A DNA stretch of 64,000 nucleotides from Bufo bufo (Eukaryota > Chordata > Amphibia > Anura > Bufonidae): NCBI RefSeq assembly GCF_905171765.1, contig NC_053389.1, forward strand, positions 745,179,146 to 745,243,145. Reading direction: 5' to 3'. How positions within the stretch are numbered: position 1 is the stretch's first letter; each line of letters starts with the position of its first letter. The translations under genes were made by a program, and so were the position numbers. Positions 20,758 through 30,760 of the stretch are shown here, in pieces. The notes under the pieces were generated by a model. It was not told the origin of the DNA, did no database searches, and was given only the letters and a program-made list of their open reading frames with translations.

Positions 20758-22380
20758 TAGTCAGGTCCATAAATATTAGGACATCAACACAATTGTAACA
20801 TTTTTGGCTCTATACACCACCACAATGGATTTGAAATAAACAAACAAGATGTGCTTTAACTGCAGACTGTCAGCTTTAATTTGAGGGTATTTACATCCAA
20901 ATCAGGTGAACGGTGTAGGAATTACAACAGTTTGCATATGTGCCTCCCACTTGTTAAAGAACCAAAAGTAATGTTACAATTGGCTTTTCGGCTGTTCCAT
21001 GGCCAGGTGTATGTTATTCCCTCATTATCCCAATTACAATGAGCAGATAAAAGGTCCAGAGTTAATTTCAAGTGTGCTATTTGCATTTGGAATCTGTTGC
21101 TGTCAACTCTCAAGATGAGATCCAAAGAGTCGTCACTATCAGTGAAGCAAGCCATCATTAGGCTGAAAAAACAAAACAAACCCATCAGAGAGATAGCAAA
21201 AACATTAGGCGTGGCCAAAACAACTGTTTGGAACATTCTTAAAAAGAAGGAATGCACCGGTGAGCTCAGCAACACCAAAAGACCTGGAAGACCACGGAAA
21301 ACAACTGTGGTGGATGACCGAATAATTCTTTCCCTGGTGAAGAAAACATCCTTCACAACAATTGGCCAGATCAAGAACACTCTCCAGGAGGTAGGTGTAT
21401 GTGTGTCAAAGTCAACAATTAAGAGAAGACTTCACCAGAGTGAATACAGAGGGTTCATCACAAGATGTAAACCATTGGTGAGCCTCAAAAACAGGAAGGC
21501 TAGATTAGAGTTTGCCAAACGACATCTAAAAAAGCCTTCACAGTTCTGGAACAACATCCTATGGACAGATGAGACCAAGATCAACTTGTACCAGAGCGAT
21601 GGGAAGAAAAGAATATTGAGAAGGAAAGGAACTGCTCATAATCCTATGCATACCACCTCATCAGTGAAGCATGGTGGTGGTAGTGTCATGGCATGGGAAT
21701 GTATGGCTGCCAATGGAACTGGTTCTCTTGTATTTATTGATGATGTGACTACTGACAAAAGCAGCAGAATGAATTCTGAAGTGTTTCGGGCAATATTATC
21801 TGCTCATATTCAGTCAAACACTTCAGAACTCATTGGACAGTGCTTCACAGTGCAGATGGACAATGACCCAAAGCATACTGCAAAAGCAACCAAAGAGTTT
21901 TTTAAGGGAAAGAAGTGGAATGGTATGCAATGGCCAAGTCAATCACCTGACCTGAATCCGACTGAGCATGCATTTTACTTGCTAAAGACAAAACTGAAGG
22001 GAAAATGCCCCAAGAACAAGCAGGAACTGAAGACAGTTGCAATAGAGGCCTGGCAGAGCATCACCAGGGATGAAACCCAGCGTCTGGTGATGTCTATGCA
22101 TTCCAGACTTCAGGCTGTTATTGACTGCAAACCAAGTATTAAAAAGTGAAAGTTTGATTTATGATTATTATTCTGTCCCATTACTTTTGGTTCCTTAACA
22201 AGTGGGAGGCACATATGCAAACTGTTGTAATTCCTACACCGTTCACCTGATTTGGATGTAAAGCTGACAGTCTGCAGTTAAAGCACATCTTGTTAGTTTC
22301 ATTTCAAATCCATTGTGGTGGTGTATATAAACAAAAATGTTAGAATTGTGTCGATGTCCCAATATTTATGGACCTGGCTG
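20758..22380 (+). mobile_element. Tc1 element b, full length
   Basis: Ends TCAGGTCCATAAATATTAGG on the left and the complement (AATATTTATGGACCTGGCTG) at 22361-22380, followed by TA. Inverted repeats of about 200 bp; the inner motif TTTGCATATGTGCCTCCCAC recurs inverted near 22200. About 1.62 kb, the normal size, with an uninterrupted transposase ORF. Confidence 0.94.
21115..22149 (+). CDS. Tc1/mariner DD34E transposase, full length
   Basis: 344 codons from ATG 21115 (MRSKESSLSVKQAII). The frame is open from the TTG at 21097 but the family start is this ATG. N-terminus: two helix-turn-helix parts (REIAKTLGVAKTTVWNIL; KSTIKRRLHQ) with a GRPR-like hook (KRPGRPRKT) between. Catalytic triad: Asp in ILWTDETKI, Asp in QMDNDPKHT and Glu in SPDLNPTEHAF with 34 residues between the last two, the DD34E of Tc1. 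The GGGSVM glycine-rich box is present. It would bind the ~200-bp inverted repeats and cut and paste the element at TA. No stop or frameshift. Whether it is active is not known from sequence alone. Confidence 0.95.
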   Translation: MRSKESSLSVKQAIIRLKKQNKPIREIAKTLGVAKTTVWNILKKKECTGELSNTKRPGRPRKTTVVDDRIILSLVKKTSFTTIGQIKNTLQEVGVCVSKSTIKRRLHQSEYRGFITRCKPLVSLKNRKARLEFAKRHLKKPSQFWNNILWTDETKINLYQSDGKKRILRRKGTAHNPMHTTSSVKHGGGSVMAWECMAANGTGSLVFIDDVTTDKSSRMNSEVFRAILSAHIQSNTSELIGQCFTVQMDNDPKHTAKATKEFFKGKKWNGMQWPSQSPDLNPTEHAFYLLKTKLKGKCPKNKQELKTVAIEAWQSITRDETQRLVMSMHSRLQAVIDCKPSIKK

Positions 22381-22382
22381 TA

Positions 22383-23290
22383 TATATAGAGTTGAAACCA
22401 GAAGTTTACATACACTATATAAAAAGACACATATGCATGTTTTTCTCAATATCTGACATGAAATCAGAATAAACCTTCCCTGTTTTTGGTCAATTAGGAT
22501 TACCATAATTAGTATTTGCCAAATGCCAGAATAATGAGAGAGAGAATGTTTTAAGGCATTTTTATTACTTTCTGTAATGTCAAATGTTTGCATACACTAA
22601 GATTACTATGACTTTAAACAATTCTGGACTGCCCATATGATTATATCCTGTGTTTGAAAGCTTCTGTTAGGTTTGTTGGCAACATCTGAGTTAATTAGAG
22701 ACACACCTGTGGATGTATTTAAATGCACGCCTGAAACACACTGCTTCTTTGTGTAGCATCATGGAAAATTCTAAAGAAATCAGCCAAGATATCAGGAAGA
22801 GAATTGTGGATTTGCACAAGTCTGGCTCAACCTTGGGTGCAATTTCAAGATATCTGAAGGTGCCTCGTTCATCTGTACAAACAATTATACGCAAGTACAA
22901 ACAAGATGGGAATGTCCAGCCATCATACCGCTCAGGAAGGAGACAGGTTCTGTGTCCCAGAGATGAACGTGATTTGGTCTGACATGTGCATATCAACCCA
23001 AGAACAAAAGCAAAAGACCTTGTGAAGATGATGGTGAATGCTGGTAGGATTGTGTCAATATCGACAGTGAAACGAGTACTGTATCAACATGGGCTGAAAG
23101 GCCACTCTAGAGAGGAAGAAGCCATTACTCCAAAAGAAACATAAAAAGCCAGATTAATGTTTGCAAATGCGCACAGGAACAAAGACCTACATATTTGGAG
23201 ACATGTCCTGTAGTCTGACGAAACTAAAATCAAACTTTTTAGCCATAATGACCATCGTTACGTTTGGAGGAAAAAGGGAAGCTTACAGTA
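22383..23290 (+). mobile_element. Tc1 element c, Sleeping-Beauty-like family, 3'-truncated
   Basis: Left end GTTGAAACCAGAAGTTTACATACAC and internal repeat of the same motif (AATGTTTGCATACACTAAG near 22583), typical IR/DR organisation. The right end is missing; sequence changes after about 23290. Directly abuts Tc1 b. Confidence 0.88.
22761..23285 (+). pseudogene. Sleeping-Beauty-like Tc1 transposase relic
   Basis: ATG 22761 opens MENSKEISQDIRKRIVDLHK with paired-like HTH (LKVPRSSVQTIIRKY) and a hook-like GRR. In-frame TGA at about 22980, then NPRTKAKDLVKMM and STVKRVLY continue in the same frame; a frameshift follows near 23110, and a truncated catalytic start (SDETKIKLF, YVWRKKG) ends near 23285. 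The rest of the catalytic domain is absent. Confidence 0.9.
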
Positions 23291-23539
23291 CATGGGTGCA
23301 TTCCTATGGATGAGGGGGGTTATACTTATATTTACTGTAATATAAACACTGTCCAGGGACTGTTCTGTAATTGCCATGTGTCTATATTAAATATGACTAT
23401 ATTATGCAGTATATGGGTGGATTCCTATGGATGAGGGAGGTTATACGGTAGTCATATCAGTTACCGAAAGCCAATATTGGTACAATCCTCTCATACTTAA
23501 GAATGCACCAATGTACAGTACCTACAGTACATCAGTGTA
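23291..23539. other. Non-coding join before pogo region
   Basis: Contains two loose copies of GGTGNATTCCTATGGATGAGG (23300, 23410). No gene. Confidence 0.4.
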
Positions 23540-23860
23540 TTCTTTAGGATACATCCACAGATCCCCCATAACAGTGTCATCCATAGATCCCCCATAACAG
23601 TGTCATCCACAGATCCCCCATAACAGTGTCATCCACAGATCCCCCATAACAGTGTGTCATCCACAGATCCCCTATAAGTGTCAAGCACAGATTACCCCAT
23701 AGCAGTGTCATCCAGAGATCCCCCATAACAGTGTGTCATCCACAGATCCCCCATAACAGTGTGTCATCCACAGATCCCCCATAACAGTGTCATCCACATA
23801 TCCCCCATAACAGTGTGTCATCCACAGATCCCCCATACCAGTTTCATCCACTGATATTCT
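23540..23860. repeat. Minisatellite ATCCACAGATCCCCCATAACAGTGTC
   Basis: About 11 copies of a 26-30 bp unit. Same core as in the arrays inside pogo-type MITEs 1 and 2, here within the pogo-like element that carries transposase remnants. Confidence 0.95.
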
Positions 23861-24099
23861 CAGCTAGTGTCCCCATGACTATGAAGGACACAATGATGAC
23901 AGCTCTTTTATTACTGTATTTTGTTGTAGAAAACTACTGTACTGTAATCTCCTGCTGCATCCAAATTTAGAAAGATGTCAAAGCAGAAAAGATCCTTTTT
24001 AAACTGGAGGTGATAAATCACACCAAAGAACATGGAAACAGGGCTGATGAGAGACATTTTGGGATCATCTGCAAAAAGGAGATAAAAGCAAACACACTC

Positions 24100-25800
24100 T
24101 TTGTGGGCGTACTGTAAAATGGCCACAGATTGACGTGGAAATGAAAGAGTGGGTCACACGTCACAGAAACAATGGCTTCTCAGTATGTACAAAAATGATC
24201 ACATACAGTATGAAGCCAAGCGTCTAGCTGCAGAGAAAGGCATTTATGAGTTTACTGGATCCCCATAATGGTGCTACAGATTCATGAGGAGGAGATGTGG
24301 CCTTGCTATGCACACCAAAACTAGAATTGCGGAAAAAAAAATGCCAAAAGAATATGAGTCCAAGATTCATTCTTTTCACAAATATGTGCTGGATGCAAGA
24401 AAGAAAAATGGCTATGAAGTCCCATTAACAAAATAATAGAAAAGACAGGTGCACTCTGCGGTCTTACTAAACCCTCAAACTGATTTTAAAATGGAGAGAT
24501 TAGCCAACATGTCCTACGGTGTAGGACATGTCTGAGCCCGAGCACCGCGCCAAGGTTTCTCAAGTAGCTCGGGCTCAGGTAGGTAAGTGTTTGGACCCGA
24601 GCTACTGATTTACCTGAATAGGGTGTACTAGGGATTCCGACCCCCAACAAGGAAAGGTATCCGGACGGGGACGCCCCTTGCGGGGCAAGTACCTCGTATA
24701 GACAGGTAGGGCATACTAGCCCCTGTCACCCTAATAGGGTTTTCTAGGGCTTTTGTCTCCCGATTCCTGTCTATGCAGGGGCGAACACGTTGGCACTTAT
24801 CCAGTATGGTGACACACCAGTAATGTCCATTGATGACATCAGCAACATCAGAGAAAATCCACCATCCATCTCAATACATGGATCAGAACGTTCCTGTTTT
24901 TTTATTGCATTGTTTTTGTCACCATACTATGTATGGCTAGTTTAGGCCCTTTGGGCTGTCTCATGTTTGTCTGTATTAGAGGCTCTCCCTCTAGCGCCTA
25001 CTATTTTAGAAGCATTTGTATTAAATGTTAAGTTTTCCCCCTTTGTCCCCTAGGAGATCAGTACATTTTGTTCCTGTTTATATATGCACAACTGCATGTG
25101 GGTTTGAGCATTTCCTGCCTGTTTAATACCACACCATTCTTTTCAGTTTGTATAAATAGAGAAGTCCCATTAACCTTTGATGTTCCATCGAACAGGACCG
25201 TTGATGTGAGAGGTGCAAAAACCGCATCGGTGAAGACCTTAGAACACGAAAAAACCCATTACACGGTTGTGTTGTACTGCTGCGCAGATGGGACCAAACT
25301 GCTGCCAATGCTGATTTTCAAGAGGAAGAACATGCCAAAAGAGGCGAGTTTAGGGCACATATCAGTGAACCCACAAAAAATATATTCAATGACGTGAACA
25401 CTCATCTACCGGTGATTCCTGGGGGGCTTACCAGCCACCTACAGTCTTTGGATGTGTCATTAAACAAGCTATTTAAGGTTTTCATGCGAGAGGAGTGGAA
25501 TAAGTGGATGGCTGCTGGGAATCACAATCCTCCACCCAGTGGACGGATGAAAAGGCCCAAAATCACCTAAGTCTGTGAGTGGGTGAAGTCTTCATGGCAG
25601 TCAGTGAAGGATGAAACTGTTCTAAAATCCTTAAAAAATGTGCATCAGTAATGCCTTGGACAGTTTTGAGGATGGTGTCCTGTATGAAGACACCAGTGGC
25701 AGTGATACCACTGATAGTGAGCCACTGAGCTTGATTTCGGACAGTAGTGAGGACTTTTTGGGGTTTCCAGATGTCTATACCGTAGGTGCATTTTTCTAAA
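24100..25800 (+). pseudogene. Pogo-like (CENP-B-type HTH plus DDE) transposase relic
   Basis: Degraded N-terminal part near 24040-24420 includes KGIYEFTGSP and FMRRRCGLAMHTKTRIAE, features of the HTH-CENPB region. After a 731-bp insertion it resumes at 25161 with VPLTFDVPSNRTVDVRGAKT and HYTVVLYCCADGTKLLPMLI, the region just after the first catalytic Asp of pogo/Tigger-like DDE proteins. The second Asp region is deleted (jump near 25390), then GGLTSHLQSLDVSLNK-like and EEWNKWMAAGNH read near 25410-25540. The first catalytic motif also appears to be missing. Several stops. Identification rests on domain order and these motifs. Confidence 0.75.
24430..25160. mobile_element. 731-bp insertion with 14-bp TSD in pogo transposase
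   Basis: GAAGTCCCATTAAC occurs at 24416-24429 and 25161-25174, exactly flanking 731 bp that interrupt the pogo coding sequence. The insert has no ORF of note, no poly(A) tail and no clear terminal repeats; it has a short palindrome (GTCCTACGGTGTAGGAC at about 24510-24526). A TSD length equal to that of Penelope element A suggests a retro-insertion, possibly a Penelope-type tail. The class is open. Confidence 0.8.
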
Positions 25801-26029
25801 TCTTTCCTCATCTGTTACCGTTAATTACAGTAATAATGTTTCTTAATGCTGCTGTTGGCTGTTTGGTAATGTCTACACATTACATGTTATTTTATTAAAA
25901 TGTTTTAGCCCACCTTTTAGTTAAAATTATTTTTTTCCCCATTTTCATCCTCTGAAAACTAGGTGCGTCTTATCGTCAGGTGCATCTTATAAAGTGAAAA
26001 ATACGACATGTAAAAGTCATACAATTCTA

Positions 26030-26132
26030 TCACAGTTGAAGTGTACATACGATAAAAATTACAGACCTCTCCATTCTTTGTAGGTGGGAAAACTTGCAAA
26101 ATCGCCAGTGTATCAAATAATTATTTTCCCCA

Positions 26133-26137
<5 letters not shown>
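26030..26137 (+). mobile_element. Tc1/mariner right-end fragment
   Basis: GTGGGAAAACTTGCAAAATC and TATCAAATAATTATTTTCCC followed by CACTG and TA match the end of a vertebrate Tc1-like family. Only ~100 bp remain. Confidence 0.6.
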
Positions 26138-26193
<56 letters not shown>

Positions 26194-26203
26194 TAAATAT
26201 ATA
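26138..26203. repeat. (TA)n microsatellite
   Basis: (TA)n separating two Tc1 ends. Another TA tract lies at 27585-27596 and a third at 27798-27830. Confidence 0.95.
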
Positions 26204-27584
26204 CACTGCTCAAAAAAATAAAGGGAACACAAAAATAACCAATCCTAGATCTGAATTAAATAAATATTCTTCTGAAATACTTTGTTCTCCACATGCCAGT
26301 ATGACCTCCCTACAACGCCTGTGCATGCTCCTGATGAGGTGGCGGACGGTCTCCTGAGGGATCTCTTCCCAGACCTGGACTAAAGCATCTGCCAACTCCT
26401 GGACAGTCTGTGGTGCAACGTGACGTTGGTGGATAGAGTGAGACATGATGTCCCAGATGTGCTCAATTGGATTCAGGTCTGGGGAACGGGCTGGCCAGTC
26501 CATAGCATCAATGCCTTCGTCTTGCATGAACTGCTGACACACTCCAGCCACATGAGGTCTAGCATTGTCTTGCATTAGGAGGAACCCAGGGCCAACCGCA
26601 CCAGCATATGGTCTCACAAGGGGTCTGAGGATCTCATCTCGGTACCTAATGGCAGTCAGGCTACCTCTGGTGAGCACATGGAGGGCTGTGCGGCAATCCA
26701 ATGAAATGCCACCCCACACCATTACTGATCCAATGCCAAACCGGTCATGCTGGAGGATGTTGCAGGAAGCAGAACGTTCTCCACGGCGTCTCCAGACTCT
26801 GTCACGTCTGTCACATGTGCTCCGTGTGAACCTGCTTTCATCTGTGAGGAGCACAGGGTGCCAGTGGCGAATTTGCCAATCTTGGTGTTCTCTGGCAAAT
26901 GCCAAACGTCCTGCACGGTGTAAGCACAACCCCCACCTGTGGACGTCAGGCCCTCATATCACCCTCATGGAGTCTGTTTCTGACCGTTTGAGCAGACACA
27001 TGCACATTTGTGGCCTGCTGGAGGTCATTTTGCAGGGCTCTGGCAGTGCTCCTCCTGTTCCTCCTTGCACAAAGGTGGAGGTAGCGGTCCTGCTACTGGG
27101 TTGTTGCCCTCCTACGGCCTCCTCCACGTCTCCTGATGTACTGGCCTGTCTCCTGGTAGCGCCTCCATGCTCTGGACACTACGCTGACAGACACAGCAAA
27201 CCTTCTTGCCACAGCTCGCATTGATGTGCCATCCTGGATAAGCTGCACTACCTGAGCCACTTGTGTGGGTTGTAGACTCCGTCTCATGCTACCACTAGAG
27301 TGAAAGCACCGCCAGCATTCAAAAGTGACCAAAACATCAGCCAGGAAGCATAGGAACTGAGAAGTGGTCTATGGTCGCCACCTGCAGAACCACTCCTTTA
27401 TTGTGGGTGTCTTGCTAATTGCCTATAATTTCCACCTGTTGTCTATTCCATTTGCACAACAGCATGTGAAATTGATTGTCACTCAGTGTTGCTTCCTAAG
27501 TGGACAGTTTGATTTCACAGAAGTCTGATCGACTTGGAGTTACATTGTGTTGTTTAAGTGTTCCCTTTATTTTTTTGAGCAGTG
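26204..27584 (-). mobile_element. Tc1 element d, near full length
   Basis: TA flanks (26202-26203, 27585-27586) and termini CACTGCTCAAAAAAATAAAG and its complement at 27565-27584. 1381 bp with almost all of the transposase. Confidence 0.95.
26210..27287 (-). pseudogene. Tc1 transposase of element d, frameshifted
   Basis: ATG 27287 ([20 protein letters not shown]) leads into a HTH ([19 protein letters not shown]) and a GGRRRATTQ hook; that frame stops at 27093. After a frameshift, similarity goes on with the second HTH and then from 26929 as a long open frame with the first Asp in LLTDESRFT, glycine box GIGSVMVWGG, second Asp in LMQDNARPHV and Glu in SPDLNPIEHIWD. The C-terminus reads on through the inverted repeat to 26210. 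All three catalytic residues are kept, so only one or two indels in 26930-27093 separate it from an open frame. Confidence 0.9.
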
Positions 27585-27596
27585 TATATATATATA

Positions 27597-27792
27597 GGCT
27601 TGAGGAAGGCTATTGTGAGCCGAAACGTCGCAAGACTTGCCATATTATGGGTGAATAAATCACTGCTGTTTTTTACCACATATTTGGAGTGCAGTCCTAC
27701 TTCTTCGTTTTTTATTCTATTGCGGTTTGCCGCTGCCCTGCGTTGGACCGTGCACCCGCACTCTGGTTGGTGCTCCCACTGGACTTTTTCCT

Positions 27793-27797
<5 letters not shown>
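27597..27797 (+). mobile_element. Penelope-type tail remnant
   Basis: GGCTTGAGGAAGGCTATTG and AGCCGAAACGTCGC form a helix II-like hairpin (GGCT/AGCC) before GAAAC, as in the hammerhead-like cores of element A, followed by a tail that ends in (TA)n. No coding part. Confidence 0.45.
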
Positions 27798-27830
<33 letters not shown>

Positions 27831-27834
<4 letters not shown>

Positions 27835-28199
27835 GGCCGGGGCTATATGTGGAAAGAACCTATCCCTCTAAGGTACGTCCCAACAGAACTAGCGGCTTGA
27901 GTTGTGCCATAACCGCTTCCGTCGAGAGTACACCTGAAAGAGGGCATACCCTATGGGAGAGTAAAAGGAAAAGGGCGGGCTGGGAGGGGAACACTGCTGC
28001 CGTCCGTCCCCTGGAGAGAGGTGCGTGCTAGATATAGGGCAGGGCGCCCCTCCCACAAATGCAGGCCAATGAATCGGCCTTAATACTTGTGGCCGGGGCT
28101 ATATGTGGAAAGAACCTATCCCTCTAAGGTACGTCCCAACAGAACTAGCGGCTTGAGTTGTGCCATAACCGCTTCCGTCGAGAGTACACCTGAAAGAGG
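27831..28199 (-). repeat. Ngaro B2-A2-B1 terminal repeat block
   Basis: TTGTGGCCGGGGCTATATGT begins at 27831 and again at 28087; each runs 113 bp. Between them, 27993-28086 repeats the other end of the element (33266-33359). A 49-bp segment (27944-27992) lies between B2 and A2. Confidence 0.93.
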
Positions 28200-28242
28200 C
28201 CAAAAACCCAGCATGAGAATACAAAGCGTGTTTATTGACAAA

Positions 28243-29244
28243 TCACAACACCAAATTCTGAAAGGCACAATAAATCTCGCTAACGGGGTTTGGAACATAT
28301 CGGCTGTAACAAGAGGATCGCCACCGACCCAACTTACGTATAATGTGCGTAGGCACCCGATTCCTGGAAGCGGCCGAGGCTGCCCCTATTCTGAACGAAT
28401 GTCCTGACACCGTGAGGGGGTCCAGCCCTAGGTTGGCCGCGAGTATACGCGTGTGCGCTATGAATTGGGAGGTGGACAAAGCTGCTGCCCCGAAGGGTAA
28501 CAAGGGGGTATCAGCGCCGCGATCGGCCAGTGCCCCTGATAATTTCTGCAGGACGTGGACCGGACACCATTTGTGAGAAGTGGGGAAGAATTTGATTTGG
28601 ATGGGGGGACCTGACTGGGAGGTCTTGGTCACAGGCAAGGACAAGATGAAGCCCTGCGGGCTAGGGGCCAGCTGACGGCGGGCTAGGAAGGGGCCACTAA
28701 GTGACAGTGACGTGAATTCCCCCGGCCTCATGAATCCTTAAAAGGCAAGGTAGATGGCAGTTTTGAGCACTAAGCTTTGTAGAACTCCGAAAGGGCTTAG
28801 ATCTAACAGATCGGACATGCCTCGGAACACTGGGCCGGAAATGGGCTGTCTACGGGGGCTGACCCCTGGGGTACATTTCTGTAGACCCCTCAGCGTGGCC
28901 TTGACCATGTGACTGGAAAACAACGATGTTCTTCCTGGATGGGAGCAGGACAAATGATGTTGGACCCCCGACAGGTAGGTTTTGACGGTACCGTGAGACA
29001 GGTGCATGTGCTCATGACAGTACCCGATAAATGATAATATGAAATCAACATGGTCAAGGCCGCCTTGAGGGTGTTCCCGCTGGAATTTGCAGTACAACCG
29101 CCAGCCAGTGTTATATGCCCTGGCGGTATTAGCCGAGAGTGACCTGGCAAACAGCCCATGAGCCGTAGCCAAGAATTTGTTCAGCTGAGGATGAGCGCGG
29201 ACGGATGAGGAGACGGGGTCCTCGACGTATCGGCTTCGGGGCAA
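28243..29244 (-). pseudogene. Ngaro tyrosine recombinase, one in-frame stop
   Basis: ATG 29244 (MPRSRYVEDPVSSSV). The N-terminal part resembles a phage-integrase-type SAM-like DNA-binding domain (SANTARAYNTGWRLYCKF, GTVKTYLSGVQHHL). The catalytic part has Arg in MRPGEFTSL, His-x-x-Arg in SGHSFRIGAAS and the nucleophile Tyr in YSRYV near the C-terminus. A TAA at 28738-28740 falls just before the first catalytic Arg; the frame is otherwise single. This enzyme replaces integrase in the element. The stop probably disables the copy. Confidence 0.9.
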
Positions 29245-30743
29245 ACCTGAGAAAACAAAGAGTAATTCTGCTTAGCTAGCGCGTCGACTGCTACTACCTG
29301 CGCATCATGTACGAGGGAGCCACATAACAAGAAATTGTGTAGGAGTGACAGCTGAACCAGACGTCTCATCAAGGACATGGCCAGTTGAGACCTGGATTTG
29401 CCACTGTCAAGGATAGCCACGGTGGAGGGGCTATCCGAGACAAAGACCACGGTACAGCCTGACCAAAGGTTACCCCAAACCTGCGCTGCTGCTACCACGG
29501 GATACAAGTCCCTGGCCTCCGTTGCCTGGGAAGTTCCAGCGGCCTCGCACAACTCCTCCGGCCACGCCCCATTCAGCCAGTGGGAGCCAAAAATAGCAGC
29601 GAAACCAGTGCTGACCCCGCTGCTGGAGAATATGACGGGGGAGCTATGCGAGACCGCCGGGACAAACATGGACACGCCGTTCCAATGGCTCAAGAAATGG
29701 TCCCACATGCTCAAGTCTGCTTGCGCTTGACTGTCCAGGAATACTGGACTATCCTGACAGGGGGCTGCTGAGAGAAGTGGTAACAATCTGGCTACAAAAG
29801 ACCTACCCTGAGGGATGACGCGCATCGCAAAATTCAACATGCCTAACAAGGACTGCAGTTCTACCTTGGTGGTGACCCTACCAGTGACGAAACCGTGAAT
29901 GACTGCCTGGACCCTAACCAACTTATCTTCCGGCAACCTAGCTGACATGCTCTCTGTGTCTAAAACGATGCCCAGGAAGGTGATGGTGGTCGCAGGACCA
30001 TCCACTTTTTTGGGGGAAACGAGGATCCCCAATTGAGCGAAGCATGCTAACAGGCTCTGGAGATCGCGCCGCGAGCCCTGTGGAGATTCGATCAGCAAAA
30101 AATCGTCCAAGTAATGGATAACATGTTCACAACCAAACCTGTTCTCAAGGATCCAATGCAAAGCTTTCGCCAGCTGATCGAAAATCCAAGGGCTGCTACG
30201 GGACCCGAAAGTCAACTTAGTTGCGAAATAATAAAGGGAATTCCACTTGATCCCGTGCCACTGCCATAGCTCTGGCCTGATCGGCATCAACTTGAAAGCG
30301 TCGGAAATGTCCGCTTTAGACAGGATCGCTCCAGGGCCTGTGGCAAGGATGAGTGCAATAGCCTGATCGATGGAGGCGTACACCATGCTGACTTCCTCGG
30401 CTGGAATGAGCGAATTCAGACTTGGTGTAGTTAACCCATGAGGTGCTGACAGATCGAAAATCGTGACTACCCCTATGGGGCTGACCCTCCAGCGTTCGAA
30501 CGGGGAAGACGAAAAGGGGCCGATGATGTACCCTTTGTCTAACTCCAACTGGAGGAGTCTATCTATGGACCCTGGGTTATGTGATGCAGATTGCAGGTTT
30601 CTACACTCATAAGTGTCGTCCGGTAACGCTACAAGACCTGTATGAAAACCATTAGTGAAGCCTGACACAAGAAAGTCGCGAACGGAAGCATCCTCATGCT
30701 CCTGCAAGTAAAGTTCAAGGAGGTCTACATTTACCACACTCAT
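29181..30743 (-). CDS. Ngaro reverse transcriptase / RNase H
   Basis: 520 codons from ATG 30743, starting 18 bp after the ORF1 stop, with no stops. RT motifs: LSKADISDAFKLMPIRP (first Asp region), LTFGSRSSPWIFDQLAKAL, and the catalytic HYLDDFLLIE. Then the SPKKV and ITFLGIVLD motifs, thumb, and an RNase H-like domain (SSSGVSTGFAAIFG, EARDLYPVVAA, VFVSDSPSTVAIL). The pattern is that of tyrosine-recombinase retrotransposons rather than Ty3/Gypsy. It makes cDNA from element RNA. The 3' end overlaps the recombinase start (29244) by 64 bp in another frame. Confidence 0.93.
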   Translation of the reverse strand: MSVVNVDLLELYLQEHEDASVRDFLVSGFTNGFHTGLVALPDDTYECRNLQSASHNPGSIDRLLQLELDKGYIIGPFSSSPFERWRVSPIGVVTIFDLSAPHGLTTPSLNSLIPAEEVSMVYASIDQAIALILATGPGAILSKADISDAFKLMPIRPELWQWHGIKWNSLYYFATKLTFGSRSSPWIFDQLAKALHWILENRFGCEHVIHYLDDFLLIESPQGSRRDLQSLLACFAQLGILVSPKKVDGPATTITFLGIVLDTESMSARLPEDKLVRVQAVIHGFVTGRVTTKVELQSLLGMLNFAMRVIPQGRSFVARLLPLLSAAPCQDSPVFLDSQAQADLSMWDHFLSHWNGVSMFVPAVSHSSPVIFSSSGVSTGFAAIFGSHWLNGAWPEELCEAAGTSQATEARDLYPVVAAAQVWGNLWSGCTVVFVSDSPSTVAILDSGKSRSQLAMSLMRRLVQLSLLHNFLLCGSLVHDAQVVAVDALAKQNYSLFSQVCPEADTSRTPSPHPSALILS

Positions 30744-30760
30744 GTAATGTTTATCGGTTT

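Larger units (their letters stand above)
23880..26006 (+). mobile_element. Pogo-like transposon relic with matching terminus
   Basis: Contains the transposase relic described next and ends at about 26006 with CTTATAAAGTGAAAAATACG, preceded by AGGTGCGTCTTAT. Read on the other strand this is CGTATTTTTC...CTTTATAAGATGCACC...ATAAGACGCACCTAG, homologous to the left terminus of MITE 2 at 17923. The left terminus is not found; the start is an estimate. Confidence 0.7.

Noticed and set aside
23540..23860. Regular ~28-bp repeats resembling a CRISPR array
   Set aside because: Units are contiguous without unique spacers, lie in vertebrate repeat DNA and match a transposon-internal minisatellite.
25068..25397. 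ORF of 109 aa as a gene
   Set aside because: Its right part is the pogo transposase relic and its left part lies in the inserted 731-bp segment.
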